Below, in pieces: positions 33,905 to 44,865 of a stretch of 64,000 nt of DNA. The notes under the pieces are model-generated. The model had not been told where the DNA came from, did no database searches, and saw nothing but the letters and a program-made list of their open reading frames with translations. Source of the stretch: DASQHL01 sp963843685 (GTDB taxonomy: Bacteria; Chloroflexota; Dehalococcoidia; DSTF01; JACRBR01); contig CAWJLO010000014.1 of NCBI GenBank assembly GCA_963843685.1, forward strand, positions 1-64,000, written 5' to 3'. Position numbers and translations under genes: made by a program. Within the stretch, counting starts at the first letter, position 1; every line of letters begins with the position of its first letter.

Positions 33905-34045
33905 CTACACCACCACCAACCGCTTGCGTCCTTTCGCGCGGCGCGCGCGCAGCACGTTGCGGCCCGCCGCGCTCGCCATACGATGTAAGAAGCCGTGGCG
34001 GCGGCGGCGCGGGATACGCTTCGGCTGGTAGGTACGCTTGGGCAC
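33905..34045 (-). CDS. rpmH: Ribosomal protein L34
   Basis: The product has 46 residues and matches L34 throughout: KRTYQPKRIPRRRRHGFL, then a basic helix (GRNVLRARRAKGRKRL). The initiator is GTG 34043-34045 and the stop TAG 33905-33907. It is a small, highly basic 50S protein encoded directly upstream of rnpA, as in most bacteria near the origin. Confidence 0.95.
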   Translation of the reverse strand: MPKRTYQPKRIPRRRRHGFLHRMASAAGRNVLRARRAKGRKRLVVV

Positions 34046-34694
34046 GACATCATCCTCTTCAGCGGCGCCCCAGCCTCGGAGCGCGACCCAGTATAGGGGG
34101 CGCCCACGGGTCGTACAAGCAATGCGCCAAGCCGAGGCGGCGCCACAATCTATATGCTTTATCTATTATCACTCCATCATATCATCCGTTGATACTATGT
34201 GGCGACAATCTGCCGCCCCACGGAATCCAAGCCGACCGCCCTACCACGGCGCCGCTCAGGCAGCGGGCCGCCCGATCGCGCGGCCACCCCTCGCTAGGCC
34301 CCTCTTCTACCTCATTCGCTCTCGCGCTTCCCTAAGCGCCTGTATACGCTGGGTCGTCGGCCCGCTCATACTCATGCGCTCCTCCCCCTCCTCCATCCTG
34401 TCCGCCTTTGCCGCAAAGCGTCGGTGTTCGAGCATGCGTTGATCTTCGCTCATCGCCATCAGTCATCGCGTCATAACGACGCACCTCACCGTTATTGTCG
34501 CGCGCACTGCGGAGAGTGGGAATTCACGCGTCAAGGAGTGGGATTTCCGTGACCGGATCCACGCCTCGCGTCGTTGCTTGCGCCCACGGCAGCCCGTACG
34601 CTTGCCGCGGTCGCGGCTACTGAGCGCGCCGCGCACCGTCCACACCACGACCTTCGCGCTCGCCAACATCTTCGACAGGGATCGGTGAACCTCT
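34046..34694. other. Long noncoding region upstream of rpmH with an AT-rich core; possible replication origin
   Basis: No gene is supportable here. About 34142-34205 is strikingly AT-rich for this genome (TATATGCTTTATCTATTA, then CATCATATCATC). Chromosome origins often lie beside rpmH, and parS plus parAB are close. However, I find no clear TTATCCACA boxes and no dnaA gene. The rpmH and 34695 promoters should also lie here. Confidence 0.3.
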
Positions 34695-35720
34695 ATGCGG
34701 CTTCGACCGTCGCTCGTTGCGCTCACCCTCATCGCCATCATTTGGGTCGGATCGATCTCTCTGTCGCTCGCCCTGGGCGCGCACACGGCCGACGCGGGCG
34801 GATCTGGCGGGCAGCACGACCACACTCCGACCGCCGTCGTCACGCACACCGCTGTCACCACGCGCACTGCCGCGGTGACTCGCACCGCGATCGCGACGAC
34901 AACCGCAGCCGTCACGCACACGGCTCAATCATCATCGACGGCGGCACACGCGACCGGGACTGCGGGCATTACGCACACGCCCGCGTCGTCATCAACTCCC
35001 GTTTCGACACACACGGCAGTTCCAACGTACACGCCGTCCGTATCAGCCACCGCCCACACCACCGTCACGCCGCCCGCGGGTACGCACACGCCGGCAACGT
35101 CCGCAACGGCTAGCCCAACCTCGACCAACAACACGGGCACGCCCGCCACGACGACGACGGGCACACCGACGCCAACGGAAACACCCGAGACTTCGTCGAC
35201 GGACACGCCGACGTCGACGGAGACGCCTCAGACGTCGTCAACGGACACCCCGACAGCAACGAGCACCTCGGAGACGGGCTCCACGGAGACACCGACCGCC
35301 ACGGAGACGATCTCGGCATCGGCCACGGCGACGAGCACGGCCGAGGGCGGAGCGAGCGCCACGCCCAGCTCAACCCAAACAGCGCAGACTGGAACGACAC
35401 CAACACCCACAGCGACGACAGCCTCGTCCGTGACGACGACGGCGACGTCGCAGATCGTGCACACTGCGACGTCCACGAGATCTCCAGCCCCGTCGGCGTC
35501 GAGGACCGTATCGGCCCTCACGGCAAGCCCCACCGGTGTGAACACCGTGCTTGCACTCGAGCGCCCCGCGCCTGGACGGCCCGGCGGCCCCGCTCAGCTC
35601 CCGGCGACCGGAGGAGGCGGCGCCCGGCAGGCGCGCACATGGGTCTGGCTGCTTGCGCTCGCGGCAGGCGTGGTGCTCGTCGCCGGCGGCCTCACAATCG
35701 CCGCGAGGCGCCGGCCCTAG
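34695..35720 (+). CDS. Thr/Ser-rich cell-surface protein with LPATG-type anchor
   Basis: A 341-residue protein with a signal peptide (about 1-36) and a long, low-complexity Thr/Ser/Pro/Ala stalk (about 45-300). The C-terminal LPATGGGG is followed by a membrane helix (about 315-335) and a basic tail (ARRRP), the layout of a sortase substrate. The stalk is likely glycosylated or simply an extended spacer. No globular domain is visible. An ABC exporter pair follows 40 bases later but has its own TATAGT box. No sortase gene is in the window. Confidence 0.75.
   Translation: MRLRPSLVALTLIAIIWVGSISLSLALGAHTADAGGSGGQHDHTPTAVVTHTAVTTRTAAVTRTAIATTTAAVTHTAQSSSTAAHATGTAGITHTPASSSTPVSTHTAVPTYTPSVSATAHTTVTPPAGTHTPATSATASPTSTNNTGTPATTTTGTPTPTETPETSSTDTPTSTETPQTSSTDTPTATSTSETGSTETPTATETISASATATSTAEGGASATPSSTQTAQTGTTPTPTATTASSVTTTATSQIVHTATSTRSPAPSASRTVSALTASPTGVNTVLALERPAPGRPGGPAQLPATGGGGARQARTWVWLLALAAGVVLVAGGLTIAARRRP
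35100..35420 (+). repeat. Imperfect tandem Thr/Ser/Pro coding repeats
   Basis: Variants of a unit reading roughly ETPxTSSTDTPTxT recur in the stalk of the surface protein, giving degenerate ACG/ACC-rich repeats of 24-36 bases. Such tracts can vary in length between strains. Confidence 0.6.
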
Positions 35721-35760
35721 CGGCCTCGCAGACGCCGCGCCATCGCCTATAGTGAGCGCG

Positions 35761-36704
35761 ATGGGCGTCCGATCAGTCGTACCCGCCATCCAGCTTCAGG
35801 GCATCGTCAAAGACTATGGGCCGACGCATGCCCTCCGCGGCATCGACCTCACAATCGAGCCGGGTCAGATCTTCGGATTCCTGGGACCGAACGGCGCGGG
35901 CAAGACGACGACCCTCCGCATCCTGCTCGACCTCATCCGGCCGGACGCCGGTTCCGCGCGCGTGCTCGGCCTCGATTGCCAGCGCCAATCGATGGAGGTG
36001 CGCAGGCGGGCGGGGTACCTGCCAGGGGAGTTGCGCCTGTACGACGGGATGCGCGGCGACGCGTTCCTCGACCTCGTCGATTCGTTCCGGCCCGAGCGTC
36101 GCGACCCACGCTACCGCGCCCAACTGCTCGAGCGCCTGGGACTCGACGCCACGCGCCACATCCGCACGCTATCGAAGGGCAACAAGCAGAAACTCGGCCT
36201 TGTGCAGGCGCTGATGCACCGCCCCGAGCTGCTGATCCTCGACGAACCCACGAGCGGCCTCGACCCGCTCGTGCAGGAGGAAGTAGCGCGGCTGCTCGAG
36301 GAAGCCGTGCACGACGGTCGCACCGTCTTCTTCTCGTCCCACGTGTTGCCTGAAGTGGAGCGCCTCAGCCACGCCGTGGCCATCATTCGCGAGGGCGAGA
36401 TCGTGGCGAAGGAGGACATAGCCAGCCTCAAGGGGCGCTCCGTCCACATGCTGGAGGTGACGTTCGCGCAGGAGCCCCCCGCCGATCTGTTTCGCCTTCC
36501 CGGCGTCCGAGAGCTGCGCCGCGACGGGCCCACGTGTGCGGCTACAGGCACAGGGCGGCATCGATGCCGTGGTCAAGGCGATCGCGCGGTACCCCGTGCT
36601 GGACCTCCGCACGGAGCAGCCAAGCCTGGAGGACGTCTTCCTCGCCTTCTACACGGACCGGCCCGGGACGGCGGGAGAGGAGCGGCACGATGTGGCGGTT
36701 TAGC
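35761..36704 (+). CDS. ABC transporter ATP-binding protein, with one frame break
   Basis: The ATPase has Walker A GPNGAGKTT, signature LSKGNKQKLGL, Walker B LLILDEPTSGLDP and an H-loop His (FFSSHVLPEVERL). The first frame breaks at about 36531-36540 (ACG-T-GTG). In the next frame the expected C-terminus follows (VRLQAQGGIDAVVKAIARYP, then SLEDVFLAFYTDRPG), ending TAG 36702-36704. One inserted base explains it. The family exports drugs, lipids or other compounds; the substrate is unknown. TATAGT (35748-35753) lies 7 bases before ATG 35761. It overlaps its permease by 15 bases. Confidence 0.9.
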
Positions 36705-37523
36705 GTGCTCGCGAAGATGCTGCGCGATCAGACGTTGCAGATCGTCGGGTTCGGAATCACGCTCGCGGCCATCGCCGCCCTCGACGTCTTCATCTGGCCC
36801 GCATACAAGGATCCGCTGCAGAACTTCGAGGTGCCACCCGCGCTGCAGGCACTCATCGGCGACCTCAACATCGCCACCGCTCCCGGCTTCCTCGCGTCTG
36901 AGTTCTACAGCTGGATCCCGATCCTGCTCATCGTCTACGCCGTGATCGCGGGTACGGGAGCCATCGCCGGCGAAGAGAGCGCCGGATCGCTGGACCTGCT
37001 CATGGCACAGCCTGTCACACGAAGCTCCTTCGTCCTGCAGAAGGCGGCCGCGGCATGCCTTGGCAGCGCGCTGATCGTGGGGATCGGCTATCTGGGCTTC
37101 GTGATCTCGGTGCCCTTCGTCAACATCGCCGTGTCGTTGAACGACATCGCCATCGCGTCGGCAAACATGCTGCCGCTGACGCTCTTCTTCTTCGCCCTCT
37201 CCCTCTGGCTCGGAGCGGTCGCTCCTTCCCGAGCCGTCGCATCGGCAGTGGCGGTCGGCGTGGCCACAGTGGGCTACTTCTTGTATTCGCTCTCCAACGG
37301 CGTGGAGGCGCTCCGCAATCTCCGCTACGCGTCGCCGTTCTACTACTACGGCACCGGTGACGCGCTGGTACACGGCGCGGACTGGCCACACGTCGGACTG
37401 CTCCTTGGGCTCGCCGTGCTGTTCGTCGCCGCCGCGCTGCGCGCCTTCGCGCGACGCGACGTCACGACCGGAGGTGCGAGCGATATCGGCCTGGCGGGCG
37501 TGCTGCGTCGCGTCGTCGCCTAG
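36690..37523 (+). CDS. ABC-2 type transporter permease
   Basis: A 277-residue membrane protein with six predicted helices. It contains ESAGSLDLLMAQPVTRSSFVLQK, the short cytoplasmic coupling motif common in ABC-2 permeases. It starts at ATG 36690 inside the end of the ATPase gene, so the two form a translationally coupled exporter. The substrate is unknown. Confidence 0.9.
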   Translation: MWRFSVLAKMLRDQTLQIVGFGITLAAIAALDVFIWPAYKDPLQNFEVPPALQALIGDLNIATAPGFLASEFYSWIPILLIVYAVIAGTGAIAGEESAGSLDLLMAQPVTRSSFVLQKAAAACLGSALIVGIGYLGFVISVPFVNIAVSLNDIAIASANMLPLTLFFFALSLWLGAVAPSRAVASAVAVGVATVGYFLYSLSNGVEALRNLRYASPFYYYGTGDALVHGADWPHVGLLLGLAVLFVAAALRAFARRDVTTGGASDIGLAGVLRRVVA

Positions 37524-37547
37524 CGCCCGAAGGGTTGCGGGAAAGCA

Positions 37548-40500
37548 CTACACCTCGAGCGGTTGCACTCCGGCCGTGCGCCGCTCTGCAGGAAGCGGTT
37601 CCGCGTCGCCTTGCGGCCCAAGCGCCGCAATCCCGGCGGCACGCAGCTCCTCACAGGCCCGCGCGTCCGGCAGCGTCAGCTCGATCCTGTCGCCGTCGCG
37701 TGCGTGCACGAAGAGGCGGATCGCGTCTGTCCCGGGGAATCCGTCCAACAGGCCGATCAGTGAGTCCAGCCGGACGCGATCCGCTTCCTCGTCGTCCGAC
37801 TCGTGGAGGACGAAGCGAAGCGTCCGGCCCGGGATCCGCGACGTCTCCGGGCCTGGCGGAACCGGCGCAACGGCCGGCTTCGCGTCGCCAGAGGCACTGC
37901 CGTTCCCGTTGGCCACCGTCCCGATCACCGGGCCGCGCTGCTTCCGGCTTCCGTTCGCCGCAGGCTCTGCGCCCTCATGACGCACCTCCGCGACCGCAAC
38001 ACCCGTCGTGGCGCGCAACGCGTCGCTCAGCCACGCCGGGATCTCGAACTGCTCGTGGGAGATCGTCCCATCCGCCGCCTGCACCAGCGACACCTGCTGC
38101 ACCGCCGTCTGCAACCGGTCGCCGCGCTCGCGCACCCGCACCAGCATCAGCAGGATGTTGCCCGAAGCCCACAACGGGCGCGTCGGCTCGTACACGTCGG
38201 GCCACACCGTTACCTCAGTGCTGCCCGAAAGATCCTCCACCGTGACGGCCAGAAACTGCTTGCCGGCCTTCGTCACCAGCGTGCGCACGCCGTTCACCAT
38301 GCCGGCGATCACGACCTCGCGTCCGTCCATCTCCGCCGTGATCTCGCTGATCAGTGCGGACGTGTGCCGCGAAAGCGTCACGGCGGCTGACGAAAAGGGG
38401 TGCTCGGAGACGTACACCCCGAGCAGTTCCTTTTCCCACGCCAGCATTTCTGCCTTCGACACGTCCGCGTCCACGAGGTCCAGCGCCGGGAGCGGCGTCG
38501 CCACGCTGTCACCGAACATGTCGAACATGGTCGACTGACCTGTCTCCTTCAGCTTCGCCTCGCGCAGCGCCAGCGACACGATACGGTCGAGGTTCGCCAG
38601 CAGCGTGCCGCGCTGGCCCAACTCATCGAGCGCGCCGCACTTCACGAGCGACTCCAGGGCGCGCTTGTTCAGCGCCTTCAGATCAACCCGCTTGGTGAAG
38701 TCCTCGACACTCGTGAACGGACCACCTTGCTCCCGCGCGGCGACGATCCCCTCCGCCGCGCCGAAGCCGACGTTCTTCACCGTCGCCAGCCCGTAGCAGA
38801 TCGCCGGATCGCCGTCGACCTCCCGCAACTCGAAGCCAACACCGCTGCGGTTGATCTCAGGCGGCCGCACGGCGATGCCAAGCCGCACGCACTCCGCCAC
38901 CGCCTCCGCGATGCGCTCGTGAGCGCCGGCGCTCGCCAGCACGGCCGTCATGTACTCGTGGGGATAGTTCGCCTTCAGATACGCGGTCTGGTAGGCGATC
39001 GTCCCGTAGCAGGCGGAGTGCGCCTTGTTGAAGGCGTAGCCGGCGAACGGCTCGATCAGTTCGAAGATCGCTTTCGCCTCGGCCTCGCTATAGCCGTTCT
39101 TCACCGATGCCGCGACGAACTTCTCGCCCTCCGCCTGCATCAGCGACGCGATCTTCTTCGACATCGCCTTCCGGATCGCGTCGGCGTCCTTCAGCGAGTA
39201 CCCGGCGAACTTCTGCAGGATGAACAGCACCTGGTCCTGGTACGTGATGACGCCGTACGTCTCATCGAGGATCTCCGCGAGATCAGGGTGCGGGTACTGC
39301 ACCAGCGACCGGTCGTGCTTCGACCGGCAGTACGTGCCGATGTGCTGCATCGGGCCAGGGCGGTACAGCGCGACGAGCGCCATCAGTTCGGCGATGCTGT
39401 CCGGCAGCAGTTCCGTGATCAGCCGCCGCATCCCCGGCGACTCAAGCTGGAACACGCCGAACGTGTCGCCGCGCCCGAGCATCTCGAACGTCTTCGCGTC
39501 ACCGTCCGGCAGCGAGGCGAGGTCCAACTTCACACCCTGCGTCCGCTCGATGATGTCTACCGCCCGGCCGAGGATCGTCAGGTTCGCCAGCCCCAGGAAG
39601 TCCATCTTCAGCAGGCCGATCTCGGCCACCTGCGCCATCGCGTACTGCGTCGTAGGGATCGAGGACTCGTCGCCGCGTGTCGGGCGCTGCAGCGGCACGT
39701 GCTCCGCCAGCGGCTCCCGCGAGATGACGACGCCGGCCGCGTGCGTGCTCGCGTGCCGCGCGACACCCTCCAGCCGCCGCGCCGTATCGACAAGCCGCGA
39801 GACCTGCGGGTCCACTTCGTACGCGCTCGCCAGCTCCGGGCTCTCGTCAAGCGCGCGCTCCAGCGTCATGTGCAACGCGTTCGGCACCAGCCGAGCGACG
39901 CGGTCGACGTCGCCGTAGCCCATCCCGAGCGCCCGGCCCGTGTCGCGGATTGCCGCCTTCGCGCCCATCGTCCCGAAGGTGATGATCTGCGCTACGCGGT
40001 CGTAGCCGTACTTCTCCGCCACGTAGCGGATCACTTCGTCGCGCCGGTCGTCCGGAATGTCCAGGTCGACGTCTGGGGGCTCCTTCCGATCGACGTGAAG
40101 GAAGCGCTCGAAGACGAGCCTCGACGCCATCGGGTCGATGAACGTCACGTCGAGCGCGTAGAGGATGATGCTGGCCGCCGCCGAGCCGCGCACGCCCAGC
40201 ATGATCTTCGCGCGCTTGCAGAACTGCGCGATGTCATGGACGACGAGGAAGTAGTTGGTGAACCCCGTCTTCTCGACGACGTCCAGCTCGTACTGAAGTC
40301 GGGCACGCACGTCCTCGTCCGGCGAACGGGTACTTGCGGTTCAACCCTTCCTGCGCCAGCTCGGTGAGATAGCCATGCGCCGTGTGCCCCGCCGGGATCT
40401 CCGGCTCCGGCAGGTGAAGCCGCCCGAACTCCAAGATCCAGGTTGCACTGCTCGGCAACGAGCTGCGTATTCGTCACCGCCGCCGGCAGATCCTTGAACA

Positions 40501-41263
40501 GATCCAGCATTTCAGATTCCGACTTTACGTAATACGACGTGTCGTGCATCTTCAGCTGCCGCTTCGGGTCGTCCACCGTCGAGTTCGTGCCGATGCAGAG
40601 CAGCACGTCGTGGATCGACGCGTCGTCCTGCAGCGTGTAGTGCGAGTCGTTCGTCGCGACGAGCGGGATCTTCGTCTTCTTCGAGAGCGCCACGAGCCCC
40701 TTCAGCACGGTCTCGCACTCCGCGTTGATCTCCGGCTCGTCGTGCCGCATCACCTCAAGGTAGAAGTCGTCGAACACGTCGCTGAAGAACCCCGCGAGCT
40801 GGCGCGCGTCGTCTTCGCGGCCGTCTGCCAGCAGCCGGTGCATCTCGCCCGACGGGCAGCCGCTGAGCGCGATCAGCCCCTTGCCGTATTCGGCCAGCAA
40901 CTCCTTGTCCATGCGCGGCTTGTAGTAGAAGCCCTCCAGGTGTGACTTCGTCGAGAGCTGGATCAGGTTGCGGTAGCCGGCCATGTCCTTCGCCAGCAGC
41001 GTCAGGTGGAAGTAGTTGTTGGCGCGCGAATCCGACTTCTTGAGCCGCGAATCCGGCGCGATGTACGCCTCGATGCCGATGATGGGCTTGATGCCGCGAG
41101 CGCGCGCCTCCTTGTAGAAGTCGACCGCCCCGTACAGCGCCCCGTGGTCCGTCATTGCGACGGACGTCTGGCCGATCGCCGCGACGCGTTCCATCACATC
41201 CGGAATGCGGCTCAGGCCGTCGAGGAGGCTGTACTCAGTGTGCAGGTGCAGATGGGTGAACAT
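37548..41263 (-). CDS. dnaE: DNA polymerase III alpha subunit DnaE, interrupted by two frame breaks
   Basis: The whole gene spans an N-terminal PHP domain (FTHLHLHTEYSLLDGL; VAMTDHGALYGAVDFYKEA), the polymerase core with catalytic PPDVDLDIPDDRR, the helix-hairpin region and a C-terminal OB fold (GMVNGVRTLVTKAGKQF). It is the replicative polymerase. The frame breaks near 40434 (CTT-G-GAG) and near 40320 (GCC-G-GAC). The intervening segment EFGRLHLPEPEIPAGHTAHG lies in a third frame. One extra base at each point restores a normal protein. ATG 41261-41263 begins at the PHP motif. TAGAGT (41278-41283) suggests a very short leader. Confidence 0.92.
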
Positions 41264-41337
41264 ATGTGCGCGCCTGCACTCTAGCAAAGCCGCCGCGTCA
41301 GCGGGGCGGGCTTATGTCCTCTGTGGGAAAATCCGCG

Positions 41338-42430
41338 CTACGGCGAGAGCGCCGCGCTCGCCGTCTCGATCCGGCCGAGGATCTGCTGCGACTCCGCCGG
41401 ATCCGCGAGCCGCGGCTGATACTGGTCGTAGATGTGGATCGGGACGTACTGCGTCGACGTCAGCCGGGTGCCCTTGAACGTCACCCGCAACATCGCCCCC
41501 TGCTGCGTCTCCAGCGACCACGACTGGTCGAACACGAAGTTGCCCAGCGCGTACGCCACGAACGTCCCGCCGATCTGCTCGTGCGCCTGTACCCAGTGTG
41601 GGTGATTGCCGACGATCAGGTCCGCGCCCGCCGCAGCGGCCGCCCGTGCGAACTCCCGCTGCCTCAAGGTCGGATCAGCCGTGTACTCGACGCCCCAGTG
41701 CGGCAGCACGACCACGACGTCCGCCACCTTGCGCGCGTTCACCACGTCCTCGGCAATCGTGGATGGGTCGAGTGGTGCCGCGCCGGCACTGTTGGCGCTC
41801 GCGTGGTAGTACGAGGCGATGTCGTCGTACGCGAGAAACGCGAACCGCACGCCGTTCCGCTCCAGCACGACGGGCGCCCGTGCTTCCGCGAGATTCGCGC
41901 CCCGTCCCGACCGCCTGGATGCCCGCCGCACGTAGGTTCGCGATCGTCTGCAGCAGCGCGTCGTCGCCGCACGACGCCGTGCCGCAGTCCTTCGCGTGGT
42001 TCGTCGCGTTCGACACCACGTCGTACCCCGCGTACGTGAGCCCGCCGATCGCCGCAGCCGGCCCGGCCAGGTTCAGCGTCTCGACGCATCCGAACGGCGT
42101 CCCGGCATCGGACATCGTGCCGTCGAGCGAACCCACGGTGATGTCCGCGGACGAGAGCACGTCGTGCAGCGGCTGAAACGGCAGCGTGAAGTCGCCGCCC
42201 AGGTCACGGATCCGCTGCAGCGCGCAGCGCGCCACGATGACGTCGCCCGTGAAGACGATCGTCGTCTCCGGCACTGGAGTCTCAGTCGGCACGACGACGG
42301 TCGGTGTGGCGGAGGGCTCAGGCGTCGCCGTAGCCGTTGGTGTCGGCGCCGATCGACCACCATTGCACGCGGCCGCGCCGGTCAGGATCAGAGCGAGGAC
42401 AAGAGCTGCGACCGATGAGCGCATTCGCAC
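41338..42430 (-). CDS. CapA/PgsA-type lipoprotein (poly-gamma-glutamate synthesis family), one frame break
   Basis: A lipoprotein signal with Cys22 and a Pro/Thr linker precede the metallophosphatase-like CapA fold. Blocks visible are IVFTGDVIVARC, the NATNHAKDCG region, and, in the second frame, ADVVVVLPHWGVEY, ADLIVGNHPHWVQ and FVAYALGNFVFDQ. The frame changes near 41902 (GGG-C-GCG), and one inserted base explains it. CapA proteins help anchor or ligate poly-gamma-glutamate in bacilli, but most homologues are uncharacterised and capB/C are not here. TACACT lies about 12 bases before ATG 42430. Confidence 0.85.
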
Positions 42431-42451
42431 ATGGTCAGTGTACGGCGGCAG

Positions 42452-43336
42452 CTACACGCCCGCGTACGAGTGCAGCCCGGACACCCAGAGATTCACGGCG
42501 AAGTACGTGAACATCACGCCGGCGTAGCCGACGATCAGGATGCCCGCCGCCCTCTTGCCCCGCCAGCCACGGAGACCACGCGCGTGCAGGTAGCCTGCGT
42601 AGATCAACCACGTGACCAGCGCCGACGTCTCCTTCGGGTCCCAGCCCCAGTAGCGTCCCCACGCCGAGTTCGCCCACCAGGCGCCCAGGGCGATGCCGAA
42701 CGCCAGCATCGGGAAGCCGACGAGCACGGACTTGTGCGCGATCTCTTCGAGCTGTTTGGCCGACGGCAGGCGCGCGAACCGGCGCTTGCCGTCCTGCACG
42801 AAGTACAACACCGCCGCCCCGAACGACACCGACAGCGCGCTGTACGACAGCATCATCATGCCGACGTGGATCGCCAGGATGCGGTTCGCCTGCAACGCCG
42901 GGATCAACGGCGTGACCTGTTCGGGGAAGAACACCAGCGACACCGTGAACAGCGCGGCGATGCCCGGGAACAGCACCGCGCCCAGCGACCGCTGCCGGTA
43001 CACGCGCTCGAAGATCACATAGAACAGCGTGCTGCCCCAGCCCAGCGCGATCGTGTACTCATACATGTTCGCGTACGGCGGATGCCCAGTCGTCGCCCAG
43101 CGGAAAGCCAGTGAGACCGTGAGCGATACGAGCACCAGCCAGCTGGCGAGCGTCGCGAACGGTCCGAGCACGGCGGGCGGCTCGCTTTTCGACGCGATCG
43201 TCATGGTCGTCCCCGCGGTCGTTTCCGCCGCGCGGTACGTTACGCGAGGCCAGAGCGGCTGTGCGACGTATGCGGCGGCTGCGACCAGCGCCAGCGCATA
43301 GCCCGCGATGAAGAAGTCGTATGCCAGCCGTTCCAT
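42452..43336 (-). CDS. ccsB: Cytochrome c biogenesis protein CcsB/ResC-CcsA type
   Basis: A 294-residue polytopic membrane protein carrying the heme-handling WWD-type motif WGRYWGWDPKETSALVTWL near its C-terminus, plus conserved His residues on flanking loops. It belongs to the system II haem-ligation machinery that attaches haem to apocytochromes outside the membrane. Start ATG 43334-43336 is preceded by GAGGACGAG. No partner ResB gene is in the window. Confidence 0.9.
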   Translation of the reverse strand: MERLAYDFFIAGYALALVAAAAYVAQPLWPRVTYRAAETTAGTTMTIASKSEPPAVLGPFATLASWLVLVSLTVSLAFRWATTGHPPYANMYEYTIALGWGSTLFYVIFERVYRQRSLGAVLFPGIAALFTVSLVFFPEQVTPLIPALQANRILAIHVGMMMLSYSALSVSFGAAVLYFVQDGKRRFARLPSAKQLEEIAHKSVLVGFPMLAFGIALGAWWANSAWGRYWGWDPKETSALVTWLIYAGYLHARGLRGWRGKRAAGILIVGYAGVMFTYFAVNLWVSGLHSYAGV

Positions 43337-43467
43337 CTCGTCCTCGGCGCGTGGTGAATCAGCGCGTACATAATGCCGCGTTCCGCCGCGCGGCGCCACG
43401 CCGGCAATCTATCGCGAAGATGAACTTCGGCAGTCCATTGGGAACACCGAATAACGGCTGGCCAGGC

Positions 43468-44295
43468 CTAGCGGCGCTTGCGCGGCGAAGGCGGTGTCCC
43501 CGGCGCTCCCGGGGGCCGACGGAACTCGATGCGCTGGAACGACTCCGCGTAGTCGTACCCCGTGCGCTTGCGCGTTTCGCGCCGCCGCTTCGGGTCGCCG
43601 GCCCAGCCCTTCAGGATCTCGTCGCGATTTCGTCCGCTGATCTGACTCGTGTGGCAGAGGACGGCGTCCGCCTTCGTCTCCAGGTATGCGCTGATGTCGA
43701 CGTGAAAGTCCGGGGATTGCGCCCCCGCGAGCAACAGCTCGGCCGTCCGGTGCGGCCCGATGCCTTCGCGGCCGAGATGGTTGTAATACAGCGGGTCGTG
43801 TGCGGCGGGGTACAGCGCGTCGCGCACCACGCGGCCGATCACGCGATGATCAGTGTGATTGAACCCCGCGCGGAAACCGTCCCACGTGATCATCAGGTCG
43901 GGCTTCATCGTCCTGATCAGTTTGACAACCTGCCCGCGCAGTTCGTGCGACTCCTCCAGGAATCCGTCGGGCATGCCCCAGAAGATGACGCGCTTCAGAC
44001 CGAGCACCTTCGCGGCGGCGCGCTGTTCCGCCTCCCGCATCGCCGCCAGCTCCTGCCGCCGCAGCGACTGGTCGCGCGTCCCCTTGTCGCCGCTCGTCGC
44101 GACGCATAGCGTGACGTCTAAGCCGATGTCGCAGAGCTTGGCGATCGTGCCGCCGGCGAGAAACTCCGCGTCGTCCGGATGCGCCGTCACGATCAGCGCG
44201 CGCTCGTACGAGCGCCACTTGTCCTCGATGGTCGGCTCTTTCTTCTTGGTCGGCGGCTTCGTCGCCGCGCGGGCGCGTCTGATCGCAGCAACCAT
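43468..44295 (-). CDS. PIG-L/LmbE-family deacetylase
   Basis: A 275-residue protein with the zinc/catalytic motif TAHPDDAEFLAGGT (His39, Asp41, Asp42) and a second metal-site block NHTDHRVIGR. Family members deacetylate GlcNAc-linked substrates such as GlcNAc-PI, mycothiol or bacillithiol precursors. The substrate here is unknown. It directly follows the thioesterase gene on the same strand. Confidence 0.9.
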   Translation of the reverse strand: MVAAIRRARAATKPPTKKKEPTIEDKWRSYERALIVTAHPDDAEFLAGGTIAKLCDIGLDVTLCVATSGDKGTRDQSLRRQELAAMREAEQRAAAKVLGLKRVIFWGMPDGFLEESHELRGQVVKLIRTMKPDLMITWDGFRAGFNHTDHRVIGRVVRDALYPAAHDPLYYNHLGREGIGPHRTAELLLAGAQSPDFHVDISAYLETKADAVLCHTSQISGRNRDEILKGWAGDPKRRRETRKRTGYDYAESFQRIEFRRPPGAPGTPPSPRKRR

Positions 44296-44297
44296 CG

Positions 44298-44774
44298 CTA
44301 GTCCTCGTTCTGCAGCCGCTTCCGCCCCGGCTCCCCGAGCCGGAACGTTGCGGTGCCCATCGCGACGAGCGCGCCTGCGTCGTCGTGCACGTCCACGTGC
44401 GCCACGGCCAGCGCCTTCCCGGCGCGTACCACGCGGCCTTCGCCGATCAGCGCGTCGCCCTGCCCACGTTCCAGGAAATGCACCTGCATGTCGACCGTCC
44501 CCATGATGCGATCATCGGGCAGCGTCCCGGCCGCGACGGCCGAACCCGCGACAGAATCGATGAGCGCGCTGATGGCTCCGCCGTGCACCGCTCCGAACGG
44601 GTTCATCACCTCCGGCCGAAGGGCCATCCGCATGCGCGCCCAGCCCGGGCCGGCCGTCTCTAGATGCAGGCCGATACACCGGTTCAGGCCGGCACGGTGC
44701 TCGAAGACCTCGTGCCGGCCGGCGACCCACGCCTCCCAGTCGAACTCAGCCGATTCGAGCGTTGAATCCGTGAT
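44298..44774 (-). CDS. PaaI-type hotdog thioesterase
   Basis: A hotdog protein of about 158 residues with the PaaI core NPFGAVHGGAISALIDSVAG and a closing VAMGTATFRLG. Such enzymes hydrolyse acyl-CoA. Homology extends upstream of ATG 44631-44633 (EFDWEAWVAGRHEVFEHRAG, then LNRCIGLHLETAG), so that Met is internal. The upstream frame has no ATG, GTG or TTG. An ideal AGGAGG (44781-44786) lies six bases before ATC 44772-44774. An ATC start or a sequence error must be assumed. Confidence 0.8.
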   Translation of the reverse strand: MTDSTLESAEFDWEAWVAGRHEVFEHRAGLNRCIGLHLETAGPGWARMRMALRPEVMNPFGAVHGGAISALIDSVAGSAVAAGTLPDDRIMGTVDMQVHFLERGQGDALIGEGRVVRAGKALAVAHVDVHDDAGALVAMGTATFRLGEPGRKRLQNED

Positions 44775-44865
44775 TGGGCACCTCCTACGCGTGATGCCGC
44801 CGATCGTAACAGAGGCGTGCGGGATGGGTCGATGGGCGCGCGTGGGTTTGCGAGTGCGGGCGGAC

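Noticed and set aside
38400..40367. A long open frame opposite dnaE
   Set aside because: No family features; an Arg/His-rich antisense artefact.
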